A stretch of 25,527 nt of DNA from Cylindrobasidium torrendii FP15055 ss-10 (taxonomy: Eukaryota > Basidiomycota > Agaricomycetes > Agaricales > Physalacriaceae): assembly GCA_000934385.1 (NCBI GenBank), contig KN880743.1, positions 1 to 25,527 on the forward strand. The letters are read 5' to 3'. Positions within the stretch are counted from its first letter, which is position 1; each line of letters begins with the position of its first letter. The notes below the pieces were generated by a model. The model saw only the letters and a list, made by a program, of their open reading frames with translations. It was not told the DNA's origin and ran no database searches. Positions 1-9,437 of this stretch are shown piece by piece. Made by a program: the position numbers and the translations under genes.

Positions 1-972
1 GTAGGTAAAATAGCGGCAGGGATTCACCAAGATGGAATCCCTTACCGCCGGCCCATGGCCACTCGAAGAGGGTAGTATAAGATAGAAAAAGTAGTAGACG
101 AACCTTTGAAAATGAGATGCACGAATGAGGACAGACAATGATGTTCGCTGGCAGAACTGGACGACGCGCTGTGTTTGGCGAACGGCATGCTTGGCAACAA
201 ACAAACAAGGTCCCGAGTACATACCACGTGAAAGCCACGTTGATTTCGTCCATATATGGTCACAAAAAAATAAGAGATGGTGTCGTGCAAGCAGCCTAGA
301 AACAATTAACGTTCCTACGTCACGGTTTGTTAACATCCGCATTCTCTCCTCCCATCAAACACTTTAGGCTGAGTCTTTAGCACCATAATTTGGCCAATCC
401 AAGTCGAATGCTTCGCGAAATGCAAGCTACTTGAAATACCATTATACCGGTGAGAGGAGCCCGTCGATGTAACACCTTCCTGGCAATGGCAGCTGGCGGC
501 GGAGCAGACTTGTTTGACCGTACAGAGCAACATATGGCGCCTTGGACAGAGTTGCATTGCCGCGACGGGTATTTCCCCTCGCTATTTTGGCGCAATCTGT
601 CCTCAACGGCCTGCAATATGGCGCTTTGCCTCATCGCGGTTGTCTTTGTCGTGTGTCGAAGCAGGGCCGAGGTACCCATTGTGTGTGTACCCCCATGTGA
701 GTTTGCTCTAATCCGCCCGTTTCTAATTCCAATAACAGAAGTCTAGCTCGGACGAAACGGAATACTGTCATTGCCGCCTGGGTCCACCACTCGTGCTCCC
801 TATAGTTAGATCTTTGCGCTCTAATAATGGGACACAATCACGCCCCCACGCTTCGACATGAAGTGATCGCTCGTGTTGAGCTCTATCGCTTCCTTCTGCC
901 CAACCAGCTGCCAGTGGAGCGGCTTCGTATGCACAAGTCCATCACCCTCCTGGAGATGCAGCCGGGCGGACG
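1..972. other. upstream intergenic region, no gene recognised
   Basis: Several short ORFs overlap here on both strands, but none shows a recognisable domain, a signal peptide or a credible exon chain. The right half is the promoter side of the first aspartic protease. A small hairpin lies at the window edge: an 8-bp inverted repeat (18-25 with 35-42), extended by GCGG/CCGC (13-16 with 45-48). I see nothing else I can support. Confidence 0.5.
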
Positions 973-979
973 TATAAAA
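973..979 (+). promoter_or_regulatory. TATA box of aspartic protease 1
   Basis: TATAAAA lies 54-60 nt before the ATG at 1033. A consensus TATA this close implies a very short 5' leader and a strong, regulated promoter, as is common for secreted fungal proteases. The sequence is seen directly; promoter activity is inferred. Confidence 0.7.
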
Positions 980-1032
980 GCCAATGTGCTTCCCACATTT
1001 CATTCATCGAACTGATCAGTCCATCCTTCGCC

Positions 1033-2456
1033 ATGAAGCTCAGCCTCCTCGTCGTTTCTGCTGCCATCTCCTTCGCCGCTGCCAACCCAGTCAACAAGGG
1101 ACCTGGCCCAGTCAAGGTTCCCCTCTCCAAGCGCTTCAGCTTCCGCGCGGATGGCAAGACCAAGCTCCCCGACGTCGACCGTGCTCGTGCTTCTGCTTTG
1201 CGCCAGGGTGGTGGCTCGAGGCAGAACCTTCTCAGGCGCGATGGCGACGAGACTGTCCAGAACGTTGCCACGGTCTACACCGCATCCATTGGAATCGGCG
1301 AACCCGCTACTCAGTGTATGTTGGACATTCCCGCGTTCAATACGCACATACTCATTGTTTCTCTCTCTAGACACCCTTCTGATTGATACGGGCAGCTCGA
1401 ACACCTGGATTGGCGCCAACCAGACCTACAAGGAGACTGACACTAGCAAGGATACTGGAGACACAGTCGTAAGTCCACCATTTGGATAGGGGAGCTTGAA
1501 ATTCACTCCACTACTACAGTCTGTCTCCTACGGCTCCGGTTCTTTCTCTGGAAAGGAATACACGGACAAGGTCACTATCTCGGACGGCTTGGTTATCGAC
1601 AGCCAGTCAATCGGAGTCGCCGACGAGTCTCAAGGGTAAGCTGGCTAGCACTGATTCTACACAATGAGCTAACGAGCGGCTAGTCTTACGGGCTTTGATG
1701 GTATCCTCGGAATTGGACCGGTCGCCCTGACTGAGGGAACACTATCCGACTCGTCGAAGACCATTCCCACTGTCACCGACAACCTTGCCGACGCTGGTTC
1801 CATCAAGAAGAACGCCATTGGCATCTTCTACGCTCCCGCATCAGAGGATGACACCGCCGGCACTCTCACTTGGGGCGGCGCCGACTCCTCGTTGTACACT
1901 GGTGACCTCAACTATGTGTACGTCAATTTTGTTCAATCTCATCGACACTCACTGAACATTCCACAGGCCAATCACGAGCACTTCGCCTGCAAGCGCCTAC
2001 TGGGGCGTTGACCAGGACGTTGCATACGGAGGCAGCAGCATCCTTGATAGCTCTGCTGGCATTGTCGACACCGGCACCACCCTCGTTCTTCTTGCCACCG
2101 ATGCCTTCGACGCATACAAGAAGCAAACTGGTGCCAAGGAGGACTCGGCCACTGGCCTCCTCAAGATCACCAAGAGCCAGTACAGCAAGCTCTCCGATCT
2201 TACCTTCACCATTGGCGGCACGGATTACACCCTCTCCCCCAACGCACAGATCTGGCCGCGCTCGCTCAACGCAGACATTGGCGGCGACGCAAACTCTATC
2301 TACCTCATCGTCGCGGATTTGGGCTCGCAGTCCGGCCAAGGCCTTGACTTTATCAACGGATACTCATTCCTTGAGCGCTTCTACACTGTGTATGACACCG
2401 AGAACTCCCAGGTTGGTTTCGCGGAGACGAAGTACACTGACTCGACGGCGAACTAG
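1033..2456 (+). CDS. secreted aspartic protease (A1 family, polyporopepsin-like), tandem copy 1
   Basis: Predicted pepsin-type endopeptidase, made as a secreted zymogen. Five exons (1033-1315, 1371-1468, 1520-1635, 1684-1917, 1967-2456) give 406 aa. A hydrophobic signal peptide covers about residues 1-18. The propeptide follows, with dibasic sites KR at 33-34 and RR at 68-69, so the mature enzyme probably starts near residue 70. The two catalytic motifs are intact: DTGSS (Asp100) and DTGTT (Asp278). The flap motif YGSGSFSG (Tyr131) is also present. The C-terminal lobe has the expected GYSFLERFYTVYDTENSQVGF stretch, and no GPI signal or Ser/Thr-rich tail follows, so a freely secreted enzyme is likely. 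The start is the first ATG after a TATA box and begins the signal peptide. A close paralogue lies 396 nt downstream on the same strand. In wood-decay fungi such enzymes serve extracellular protein breakdown; the exact substrate is not visible. Confidence 0.95.
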
Positions 2457-2805
2457 AAGACGTAGACCACACTTGTTAACAGTGCACTTTGTATATACCC
2501 TATTGTGGTTGTAGGCCTATGTGTGCATGTAATATTTATCTGACTTGCAAAGAAACGCTTTGATCCATTGTTCTCCCGGCCCTAAAGTTGAATTAGCTTC
2601 GCCAAGCATCGATCCAAACTGATTTCATAACCGTACTGTCATAGAAGATTCCTTGACCGCCAATCCTGGCGCCGCCGCTCCCACTTTACTCAGACTGCAT
2701 TATACGTGCCATCCGTCGGAATGTTATTAGAGGCTCCGCCAAATGCGCTGTGGGATATTGCCGACTCCATGCCCCGTTCAACCGACTGCCGTAACCTTGC
2801 CTGGG
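2457..2805. other. spacer between the two aspartic proteases
   Basis: This is the 3' end of copy 1 and the promoter of copy 2. It holds the probable 3' UTR of the first gene at its left side and no ORF of note. It is unique sequence with no visible repeat. Confidence 0.6.
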
Positions 2806-2811
2806 TATAAA
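2806..2811 (+). promoter_or_regulatory. TATA box of aspartic protease 2
   Basis: TATAAA lies 42-47 nt before the ATG at 2853, matching the arrangement at copy 1. Both genes also share the start context CGCCATGAAG. Confidence 0.7.
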
Positions 2812-2852
2812 GGCGCGCCTAACGACATGAAATCCTGTCGTCTCTTCTCGCC

Positions 2853-4332
2853 ATGAAGTTCAGCACCGCCGTCGTCTTCGCCGCCGCTGCCTTTTCAGTC
2901 GTCGTGGCGCCGCCGCCGCCTTCGAAGCCGGCACCGAAATTCCCCATGGTTCGGCTGGCGAAGCGCTTCGAGCTTCCTGGCGATGGAAAGACCAAGCTTC
3001 CCGACCTTGACCGTGCACGGGCTGCTGTCCATCTCGGCCTTGACTTGCACCTCGGAATCAAGCGCGACGGGAAGACGTCGAGCACATTGGCGACGAACGC
3101 TGCTACAATTTATACCGCGTCCGTTGGCGTTGGTTCTCCTGCGACAGAGTGTACGCTCCTTTGTTCCAATACGTGCTAGTCTTCTAATGGCGAATCAGAC
3201 AACCTCATCATTGATACCGGGAGCGCGAACACTTGGATAGGCGCAGGTCAACCTTACCAACAGACTTCGACGAGCAGGGATACAGGCGAGACTGTCGTAA
3301 GTTTCATTTCTGTGCTCTTGGGTGTGGGTTTCTGATGTCGCTTTTTAGCAAGTGGCCTACGGAAGTGGCTTCTTTTCCGGCGAAGAGTACATCGACCAAG
3401 TCACAATCGCGGACAACCTGGTCATCGACAAGCAGTCCATTGGCGTCGCCGATAAATCAGCAGGGTACGCTTGCTGTCCTGCTTACCTGGTCTTTTGCTG
3501 AAGCTCTCTAGGATATACAATGCTGATGGCATTCTCGGCATTGGGCCCGCAATCTTGACCACTGGTATGTCGCACCTTCTTCTAGCGACGTACACACCCT
3601 CACGGTTTCGATAGGCAGCACTCCCTCGCACCGGGAAATACCAACAGTCACGGATAATTTGGCTGCGTCAGGAGCAATTAGCAACAATGCAGTCGGCATA
3701 TTTTTCGCGCCCACCACCGAGGCAGATACCACCGGTGTTCTCACATGGGGTGCGCCATCTATCACATCGTTGTGCTACACCTACTGATTTGGTTTGTAGG
3801 CGGCGCAGATCCAGCGTACTACACCAGCAAGCCAAGATATGTCCCAGTGACTCGAACGCGACCGGCGAGCGCGTATTGGGGAATCGACCAGTCCATCATG
3901 TACCACAACCAGACCCTAATGCCTCTGTCTGCTGGAATCGTCGACACTGGCAGTACACTGCTTCTCCTTGCTACAGACATCTTCAAAGCATACAAGAGTG
4001 CGACTGGCGGCCAAGAGGACGCTGCCACTGGACTGCTCAAGATCACCAACGAGCAATACGCTGGGCTATCCAACCTCGACTTCGTTATCGGTGACAACAC
4101 CTTCTCGTTGACGCCAAACGCGCAAATATGGCCTCGCTATCTTAATACGGCTCTGGGCGGAGACGCGAATGCTATTTACTTGATTGCGGCTGATATGGGT
4201 GCCCCGTCTGGGCGAGGGATGGATTTTATTAATGGCTACACCTTCCTAGAGAGGTTCTATACGATTTATGATACGACTAACTCGCGAGTGGGCTTTGCGG
4301 AGACGGAGTATACATACTCTGAAGCCAACTAG
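2853..4332 (+). CDS. secreted aspartic protease (A1 family, polyporopepsin-like), tandem copy 2
   Basis: Second pepsin-type protease, 410 aa from six exons (2853-3150, 3199-3296, 3349-3464, 3512-3564, 3615-3749, 3800-4332). It has a signal peptide (about residues 1-19), then a Pro-rich stretch and a propeptide with KR at 37-38 and 70-71. The catalytic motifs are DTGSA (Asp105) and DTGST (Asp282), and the flap is YGSGFFSG (Tyr136). All are intact, so it should be active. Its first three introns sit at the same places and phases as in copy 1. The fourth (phase 1, after LTT) and fifth (phase 1, within TWGG) have no counterpart there, and copy 1's fourth intron (at NYVP) is absent here. This fits an old tandem duplication followed by intron gain or loss. 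There is no GPI signal. It probably acts outside the cell alongside copy 1, perhaps with different expression or specificity. Confidence 0.95.
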
Positions 4333-4794
4333 CGGGTACTTTACTTATTGTAGTGTTCTCGATTACTTGAAACTTCATTATAATGACAGTCAACGCAACG
4401 CAATGCATATGTTTCGTGCTAACCCTCATGCAACTCCCTAGCTGGAAGTCCTTTCAGTCTACCAAGTTGAGGCCGCCTCTTTCAAGTAGCTGACTGCTCC
4501 CCCAGATCCACAAACCCGCAAACCAGTGCGACATCCAGGTCTCATAATCCTTCCTTAACCTACTGCCGTCAGGCTCGAAACACTCACAAAACCAGTTGAG
4601 TCGAATCATAGCGTTCCCACCAAGTTCTGTCTCCCAATCCAGAAAAAGTACATTGACGTGGTCAACACCGCAAATGCACCGTAAAACTACAGCAGGCAAG
4701 TAGAATGAACGTAGATCCCATAAACGAAATAAATAGACTATTCAGAGCAAGCACAAACGACCCGGGAAAGTTACATGTGGGCAAATGGGAAACT
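4333..4794. other. convergent intergenic region with one orphan minus-strand ORF
   Basis: This lies between the 3' ends of aspartic protease 2 and the minus-strand Egh16-like gene. It contains an 81-codon minus-strand ORF (4699-4454) that is Trp-rich and has plausible codon use but no domain I recognise. It lies in what should be the 3' UTR or downstream flank of the Egh16-like gene. It could be a remnant or chance. Confidence 0.4.
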
Positions 4795-6810
4795 TTAGAG
4801 CCATGAGCGCTTTGAGCGCACCATGCGGCCACCTGCGGGGAAGTCACGGACGCGACGGCCGTTACCACCGAATCCACCGAAGCCGCCGCGGCCTCCGCCG
4901 TTACCAGCGTTGGCGTTGGCGCCGTTGGCGTTGTTGCCACCGTTGTTGTTCTTTCCGTTGTTCCTGCCGTTGCCGTTGTTGTTGTTGCCGTTGTTGTTTC
5001 CAGCGTCGGTAGCAGTGGCAGTGGCGGTGGCAGCAGTGGTGGTCGCAGCAGCAGTACCGGCGTTGCCAGTAGCAGTGGCTCCGCCGAAGGCGTTACCAAG
5101 CTTGCCGACAGTTACGGTCTTGATGTTCGAGACTGCGAGTCGATGAGTGAATGGGTTTCATGGAGGAAGCGAGGGGAAGACATACATCCACCAACGAGCG
5201 AGTCGACAACGGCAGTGTTAGGCTCACCGACACCGGCGTTTCCGAGGTTGATGCTGGTGATCTTGCCGTCAGCGAGATCCTGGGCGGCTTGCTGGTTTGC
5301 CTGGTCGGTGTCGATCTTCGGGCAAGGTCAGATAAAGAGTAAACCAGAAGAAATGGGACGAGACGTACGAGGTCGAACTTCTGGGAGACGACGAAGCCAT
5401 CGGCGTTGACGGAGATGTTGGAGCTAGCGGCGAGCGAACCCATAGCGTTCTCGATGGCGAGCTGGACGGCCTTCTTGAGATCAACAGCCTGTTGGGTGTC
5501 GAGGACAGCGTTGGCCTTGTTGAAACCAGTAGTCGAGTTTCCACCGTTGGGGTCAGCGTCGGTGTGGCCAGCCATGCCGTCAATGGGGACTAAGAAAGAT
5601 GAGTGTGGCGAATTCATCATTTGCGAAACTACACACCATCGATGGCAGTTCCAAGGGCAGTCTTGAGCTCGTCGATGAGGTCGGCGGTCAGTTCCTGGCG
5701 CTTGGAAAGCTCACGGCCCTCGTTCTGGATCTCGGCATCGATGGAACGGCGCTGGGCAAGGAGGTCGGCCATCCTCGCTTGGCGCTTGTTCATGGTGGGC
5801 TGCACGTCACGAACATAGAAGACAGAGCTGCTTTGGACATCACGTTCCAGGCGGTTGCCGCCCTTGCGGTTACGACCTCCGGTGTTGGCGTTGGCTCCAG
5901 TGTTGGCGTTAGCGTTGCCCGAGTTGTTGTTGCCGTTGTTGTTGTTGTTGTTGTTGCCAGTAGCGGTAGAGTTGCCTGAGGCAGATCCGGTACCAGCTTA
6001 GAGCAATTGAGCATGGATGTAACGAATCAAGTTGGTAAAAACACACCTGACACTGCAATGCAACCACCGAAAGGTCCAGCACCGTTTGCAACGGAGTCCT
6101 CGAGACCTTGGCCTCCGTTGTTGAGGCGGACCAGGCAGACATCGCCTGTGGTACCACCAGTGCAGGCCTTGGGGTCATCGAGCTGAACAATCATCTGCGA
6201 ATCTGCGGGGCCACCACTGAGAGAAAATGAGCTGATTACTCGGAAGATAGCACCAGAAAACGCACCGAAGGAGACCGTTTGCGCCAGGAACCTGTTGAAC
6301 GACCGAGATGGCTTTCCAATCCTTGCCAGTTGCGTCTGTGTTGACCATAGCCACGAAGGGTCCTCCACCATCGGCGTTGACTTGGTGAACAGTCAACTCG
6401 ATGGTGCCGTCTGCGTTGACAGTGGGGAGCTGGCCGCCGCCCTGTTTGAGCGCGGTGGCCATAGCGTCCTCAAGTTTGATAGAGCCACCCATAAGCGTCG
6501 CACCACATGGGTCTAGACAACGGATTAACATCGGATTGCGGTCATCGGCTAGAGGACATACCAGTGAGGAGATCCTTCAACACAGGTGTGTCGAGTTGGC
6601 ATGGCTGCTCTGCCGTGCAGTTGCGGGGGACAGAGTCGGCTACGACAATCCATCAGAATTTGCGCAGCAAGAGTGAAGAGGAAAGGGATACGCACTGACA
6701 CCAAAGCCGAACGTTGAGACACCGTTCGCGCCCTTGATAGCGGTGACGACGGCGTGACCCAGCGCAGCTGGTGCAAGAGACAAAATCGAGGCGAAAATGA
6801 CAGCTTTCAT
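4795..6810 (-). CDS. secreted Egh16-like (DUF3129/GAS1-type) protein with long Asn/Gly-rich C-terminal extension
   Basis: Eight exons read downward: 6810-6696, 6639-6562, 6512-6266, 6216-6047, 5996-5637, 5589-5369, 5315-5186, 5132-4795; 552 aa. A signal peptide (1-18) is followed directly by His19. Residues 19 to about 203 match the Egh16-like family by the PRNC...PCQLDTP segment, the LTVHQVNADGGGPF motif (His107), a CTGG...CLVR pair and a closing GPFGGC. Six cysteines in this domain suggest three disulfides. Family members were first noted in appressoria of plant-pathogenic fungi; their biochemical role is not settled. Residues about 204-245 are Asn/Gly/Thr-rich with a run of seven Asn. Residues about 246-455 form a less repetitive region with two Kex2-type KR sites (MNKRQ, LSKRQ). 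Residues about 456-552 are again Asn/Gly/Ala-rich with an RGG-like patch, ending in SKRSWL. No membrane anchor is visible. Saprotrophs also carry this family, so pathogenicity is not implied. Confidence 0.92.
5923..5957. repeat. GTT/AAC trinucleotide run inside the Egh16-like gene
   Basis: A nearly pure GTT repeat on the plus strand reads as AAC on the coding strand and encodes the NNN.. runs of the C-terminal extension. A second, interrupted tract of the same type covers about 4920-5000. Such tracts change length easily by slippage without shifting frame. Confidence 0.8.
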
Positions 6811-8140
6811 GATGAACAAAGGAGTCGCGAAAGGGTGTCAAAGGAGGGAAGTTGAGTGAATGTGCGTAGAGGCTCAGCCAAGAATAGTCTAAAAAATGAA
6901 AGGCAAGCAGAGACCAGCTACTACCCGAGTAGAGTGAAAAGGATGGGAGAGGAAGACGAAGGAAGGGAAAAAACCCGTGAAGATTGGAACGTTCTGGGCG
7001 GCCTTTTATAATTGCCTCTCACCGGACTTTTGCCTGGCGGCCGTTTCCGTTCCACGAGTTGTCATGGAACAGTCTGTTACAACGAGGCGTTCCTTCATCT
7101 TCCTGTCCATCTGGCACGAGAAAGAGAAAAGCGGCAGTATGAGGCCGACCGACTGCATAAACATGGATGTAGTCTATCGTAGACCGCCCTCACTCGTTAC
7201 TGGCAGCTGAGCAAAGCACCGCCACCCGTTATTTGTCCATCCCATTCCGCTGGTGCTCGTTCAATCCAGGCCCGTGGGTCATTTTTCTGATGTGATGGCC
7301 CCAGCCCGTGGTAGGCAGAGAACCCACAGTTTGGTTACAATCAACAAAAACCATCAAGGCGCATAGCTACCAATCAGCGTGGAAATGTCAGCCTAATAGC
7401 CGCGTCTTCCGTCCAACTACATACGTATTTTTCGTGCACTGAGCCTCCACTATGCGCGTAAGGCGTGGTCATACGAGGTCCCAGCACACCTGTAATAAGT
7501 ATTATACCCCCCAATCTGGTCGTCCGCCGCACGTACAGGCGCACACACACCAGAACGACAACTTTGCAGCTTGAAGAATCAGTTTATGCCAAGCTTTGCA
7601 ATGTAAGCCAGGCACAACCTAAGCCAATAGGAACCCACTGTGTCCATTCGATACATCCAATGGGATGGCAACAACCACCCTCGACCAATGAGGGTCGCGA
7701 TACCCATATAGTAGTCCACACTTCCAGAATTAAACTTGCATAGTTTGTAAAGCGTGTTTGTCAAGGTCACCAGATAGTCAGTACAGTGACAACTTCAGTC
7801 CGGCAAAGGACTTGGTGTACACAGACGTCGAAATGACCTCTGGAATTGGCCAGCTGCGCAAACAGAGAAAACCGCAGCTCGTGTTCGAGGCCTAGAGTGC
7901 TTGAATCAGAATAGAAACGAAAGCCTTCAGTTAGTAGCTTGGACCCAAGCCATTGAGTGCGATGCAAACGCTGTTCGCGCCAGCAGAGACTCAACCAACC
8001 AGCTTCAGAATCAGACCAGATGTGCTGCTGTACGAGTGGGCTCGATTCTCCCGCATATCAGTTGTACACCAGAGCATCATGTTCACGAATAAATAAATAT
8101 ACAAAGCAACAGAAATAGCAAACATAGTGGCGCGCGCAGT
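6811..8140. other. 1.3-kb intergenic region holding the Egh16-like promoter
   Basis: The left part is the 5' leader and promoter of the minus-strand Egh16-like gene, with the TATA box at 7010-7004. The rest, 7210-8090, has only short overlapping ORFs without domains or exon logic. An A/T-rich AATAAATAAATATA run at about 8089-8102 lies just beyond the stop of the triphosphatase gene and may belong to its 3' UTR. No tRNA, repeat or element was recognised. Confidence 0.5.
7004..7010 (-). promoter_or_regulatory. TATA box of the Egh16-like gene
   Basis: TATAAAA on the minus strand lies 194-200 nt upstream of the ATG at 6810. This implies a 5' leader of roughly 160 nt. It is the only good TATA in the region; its use is inferred. 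Confidence 0.55.
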
Positions 8141-9234
8141 CTATTGCCAGCTGTCTACAGCGTTGCGCACGAGAATGCGGGCGTTGTTCACAAAAGCGCG
8201 TATCAACTCGTCAAAGGCTGCACGTTCATGGTCCGATACATTAGGATCATTCCGATGGTGGGCCGCAGACAGCAACATTTCCGACCTCGTAAACTCAATC
8301 TCCAGTTCGTGCAGCACTTCATTCTGCGAGGGAGTGAGTAGACTGTGTTGGGAATTCGGCGGCGACGTACATGGCCATGTTGATTCATGGAAACTTGTGT
8401 CAAGTCTATAGTGAATTCTTCATGCATATAGCTGAGCCTATCCTTTTTTCGCGTAAAGTCAGCGGTGCCAATAGGTTGCGGTTCTGTGCGGTCAGATAGG
8501 CGGTGTATGGCACGACGAAATAGACTCAACCAACCTGGTATTTCCAAATTGACAGTAACACGCCAATCCGCGGCTCTTTTTGGGGAAAGGATATTGAGGT
8601 CACCGAGCTTCATTTTGCGAATGCACTCGACTACACTGCCCGTCTTTTCATCCCGCGTGACGCGAATCTTGTCGCGGTTGTCCGACGTATAGAACGAGTC
8701 AACCAAGTAGGAATGGCGATAGGAAACGGGAGACGCAGAGTTATCCGACTCTGTCTTCAACTTGTTGAGAAGTTGGTTGAAGTGTTTGTGTTGATGCTGA
8801 AGAGGTGCATGATAGGTGGTAGACACGTCCGCCGAGACCATGGACGTACTGCAGTCATATTCGATTCAAATGCACAACTGAGGCCGCCCGGGAGTGAAGG
8901 GGGTACCAAAACTTACTGTTAAATTAGCTCGTGCATACAGCCTGGCAGAAAACGCACTAGTCTCGACCATGCTGGGTATCCAAAGCCTGGGGCCTTTCAC
9001 CATCTCTCTCACAATGCCTATCTTGGCCTCCACTTCTATGTTCCCCGCTACATTTGGCCTTGACATGATCATGGCGTGCACAAAATCGGCTATTTCCTTG
9101 ATGAATTCGTCCATTGGCTCGACGCCCAGTATTGACAAAGAGAGAGGCGGGAGGACTGATGCGCCGTTAGATGACGAGGAGCGCTCGGGAGAGTCGCGTC
9201 GCGGGCGCTTGCGCGGAGGCGTACCAGAGGCCAT
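8141..9234 (-). CDS. CET1: mRNA-capping RNA 5'-triphosphatase (Cet1 family)
   Basis: Catalyses the first step of mRNA capping: metal-dependent removal of the gamma-phosphate of nascent transcripts in the nucleus, in partnership with guanylyltransferase. Four exons read downward: 9234-8939, 8877-8850, 8796-8371, 8323-8141; 310 aa. The N-terminus is basic and Ser-rich, disordered and nuclear in character (RKRPRR). The tunnel-fold motifs are visible. Motif A is IEVEAKIG (Glu67, Glu69). The basic strands include RVTRDEK and RKKDR. Motif C is HELEIEF (Glu256, Glu258, Glu260). These Glu residues are the metal ligands in the family. The 28-nt second exon encodes LCAFESNMTA and joins HQHKHFNQLLN, giving the family's expected FES..T...HKHFN run. 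I chose the GTATGC donor at 8938 over the stronger-looking GTAAGT at 8916 because only it keeps the frame into this exon. The length fits a compact fungal enzyme without yeast Cet1's long N-terminal arm. Confidence 0.92.
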
Positions 9235-9437
9235 GGTGGAGATGCGGATACCTGCGACCTGCCGCTTTCGGCCTCTCAGTCATGTCGGATGTCCGGTCCG
9301 CAATGCATGCTATTTAAGTGGTTGAAATGTCGTGTACTCATGTACTGTATTCAAAGCATGGCTACGTAAATACCCCTCTTCGTTTCTACTCCAAGGAAAA
9401 TCGAGCCTACAAAGTAATCAGCTCACTGACTTCAACA

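Noticed and set aside
450..746. 98-codon plus-strand ORF upstream of the first protease
   Set aside because: Overlaps several other random ORFs, has no signal peptide or domain, and has no splice logic linking it to the protease gene.
4662..5146. Long ORFs antisense or out of frame to the Asn/Gly tract (Thr-, Pro-, Arg- or Leu-rich translations)
   Set aside because: They arise from the repetitive codons of the Egh16-like gene read in other frames, not from separate genes.
8878..8916. GTAAGT donor at 8916 as the end of the first exon of the triphosphatase gene
   Set aside because: From this donor (phase 0), the acceptor at 8878 runs straight into TGA, and the acceptor at 8849 reads through out of the conserved HKHFN frame. 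The GTATGC donor at 8938 restores the family motif.
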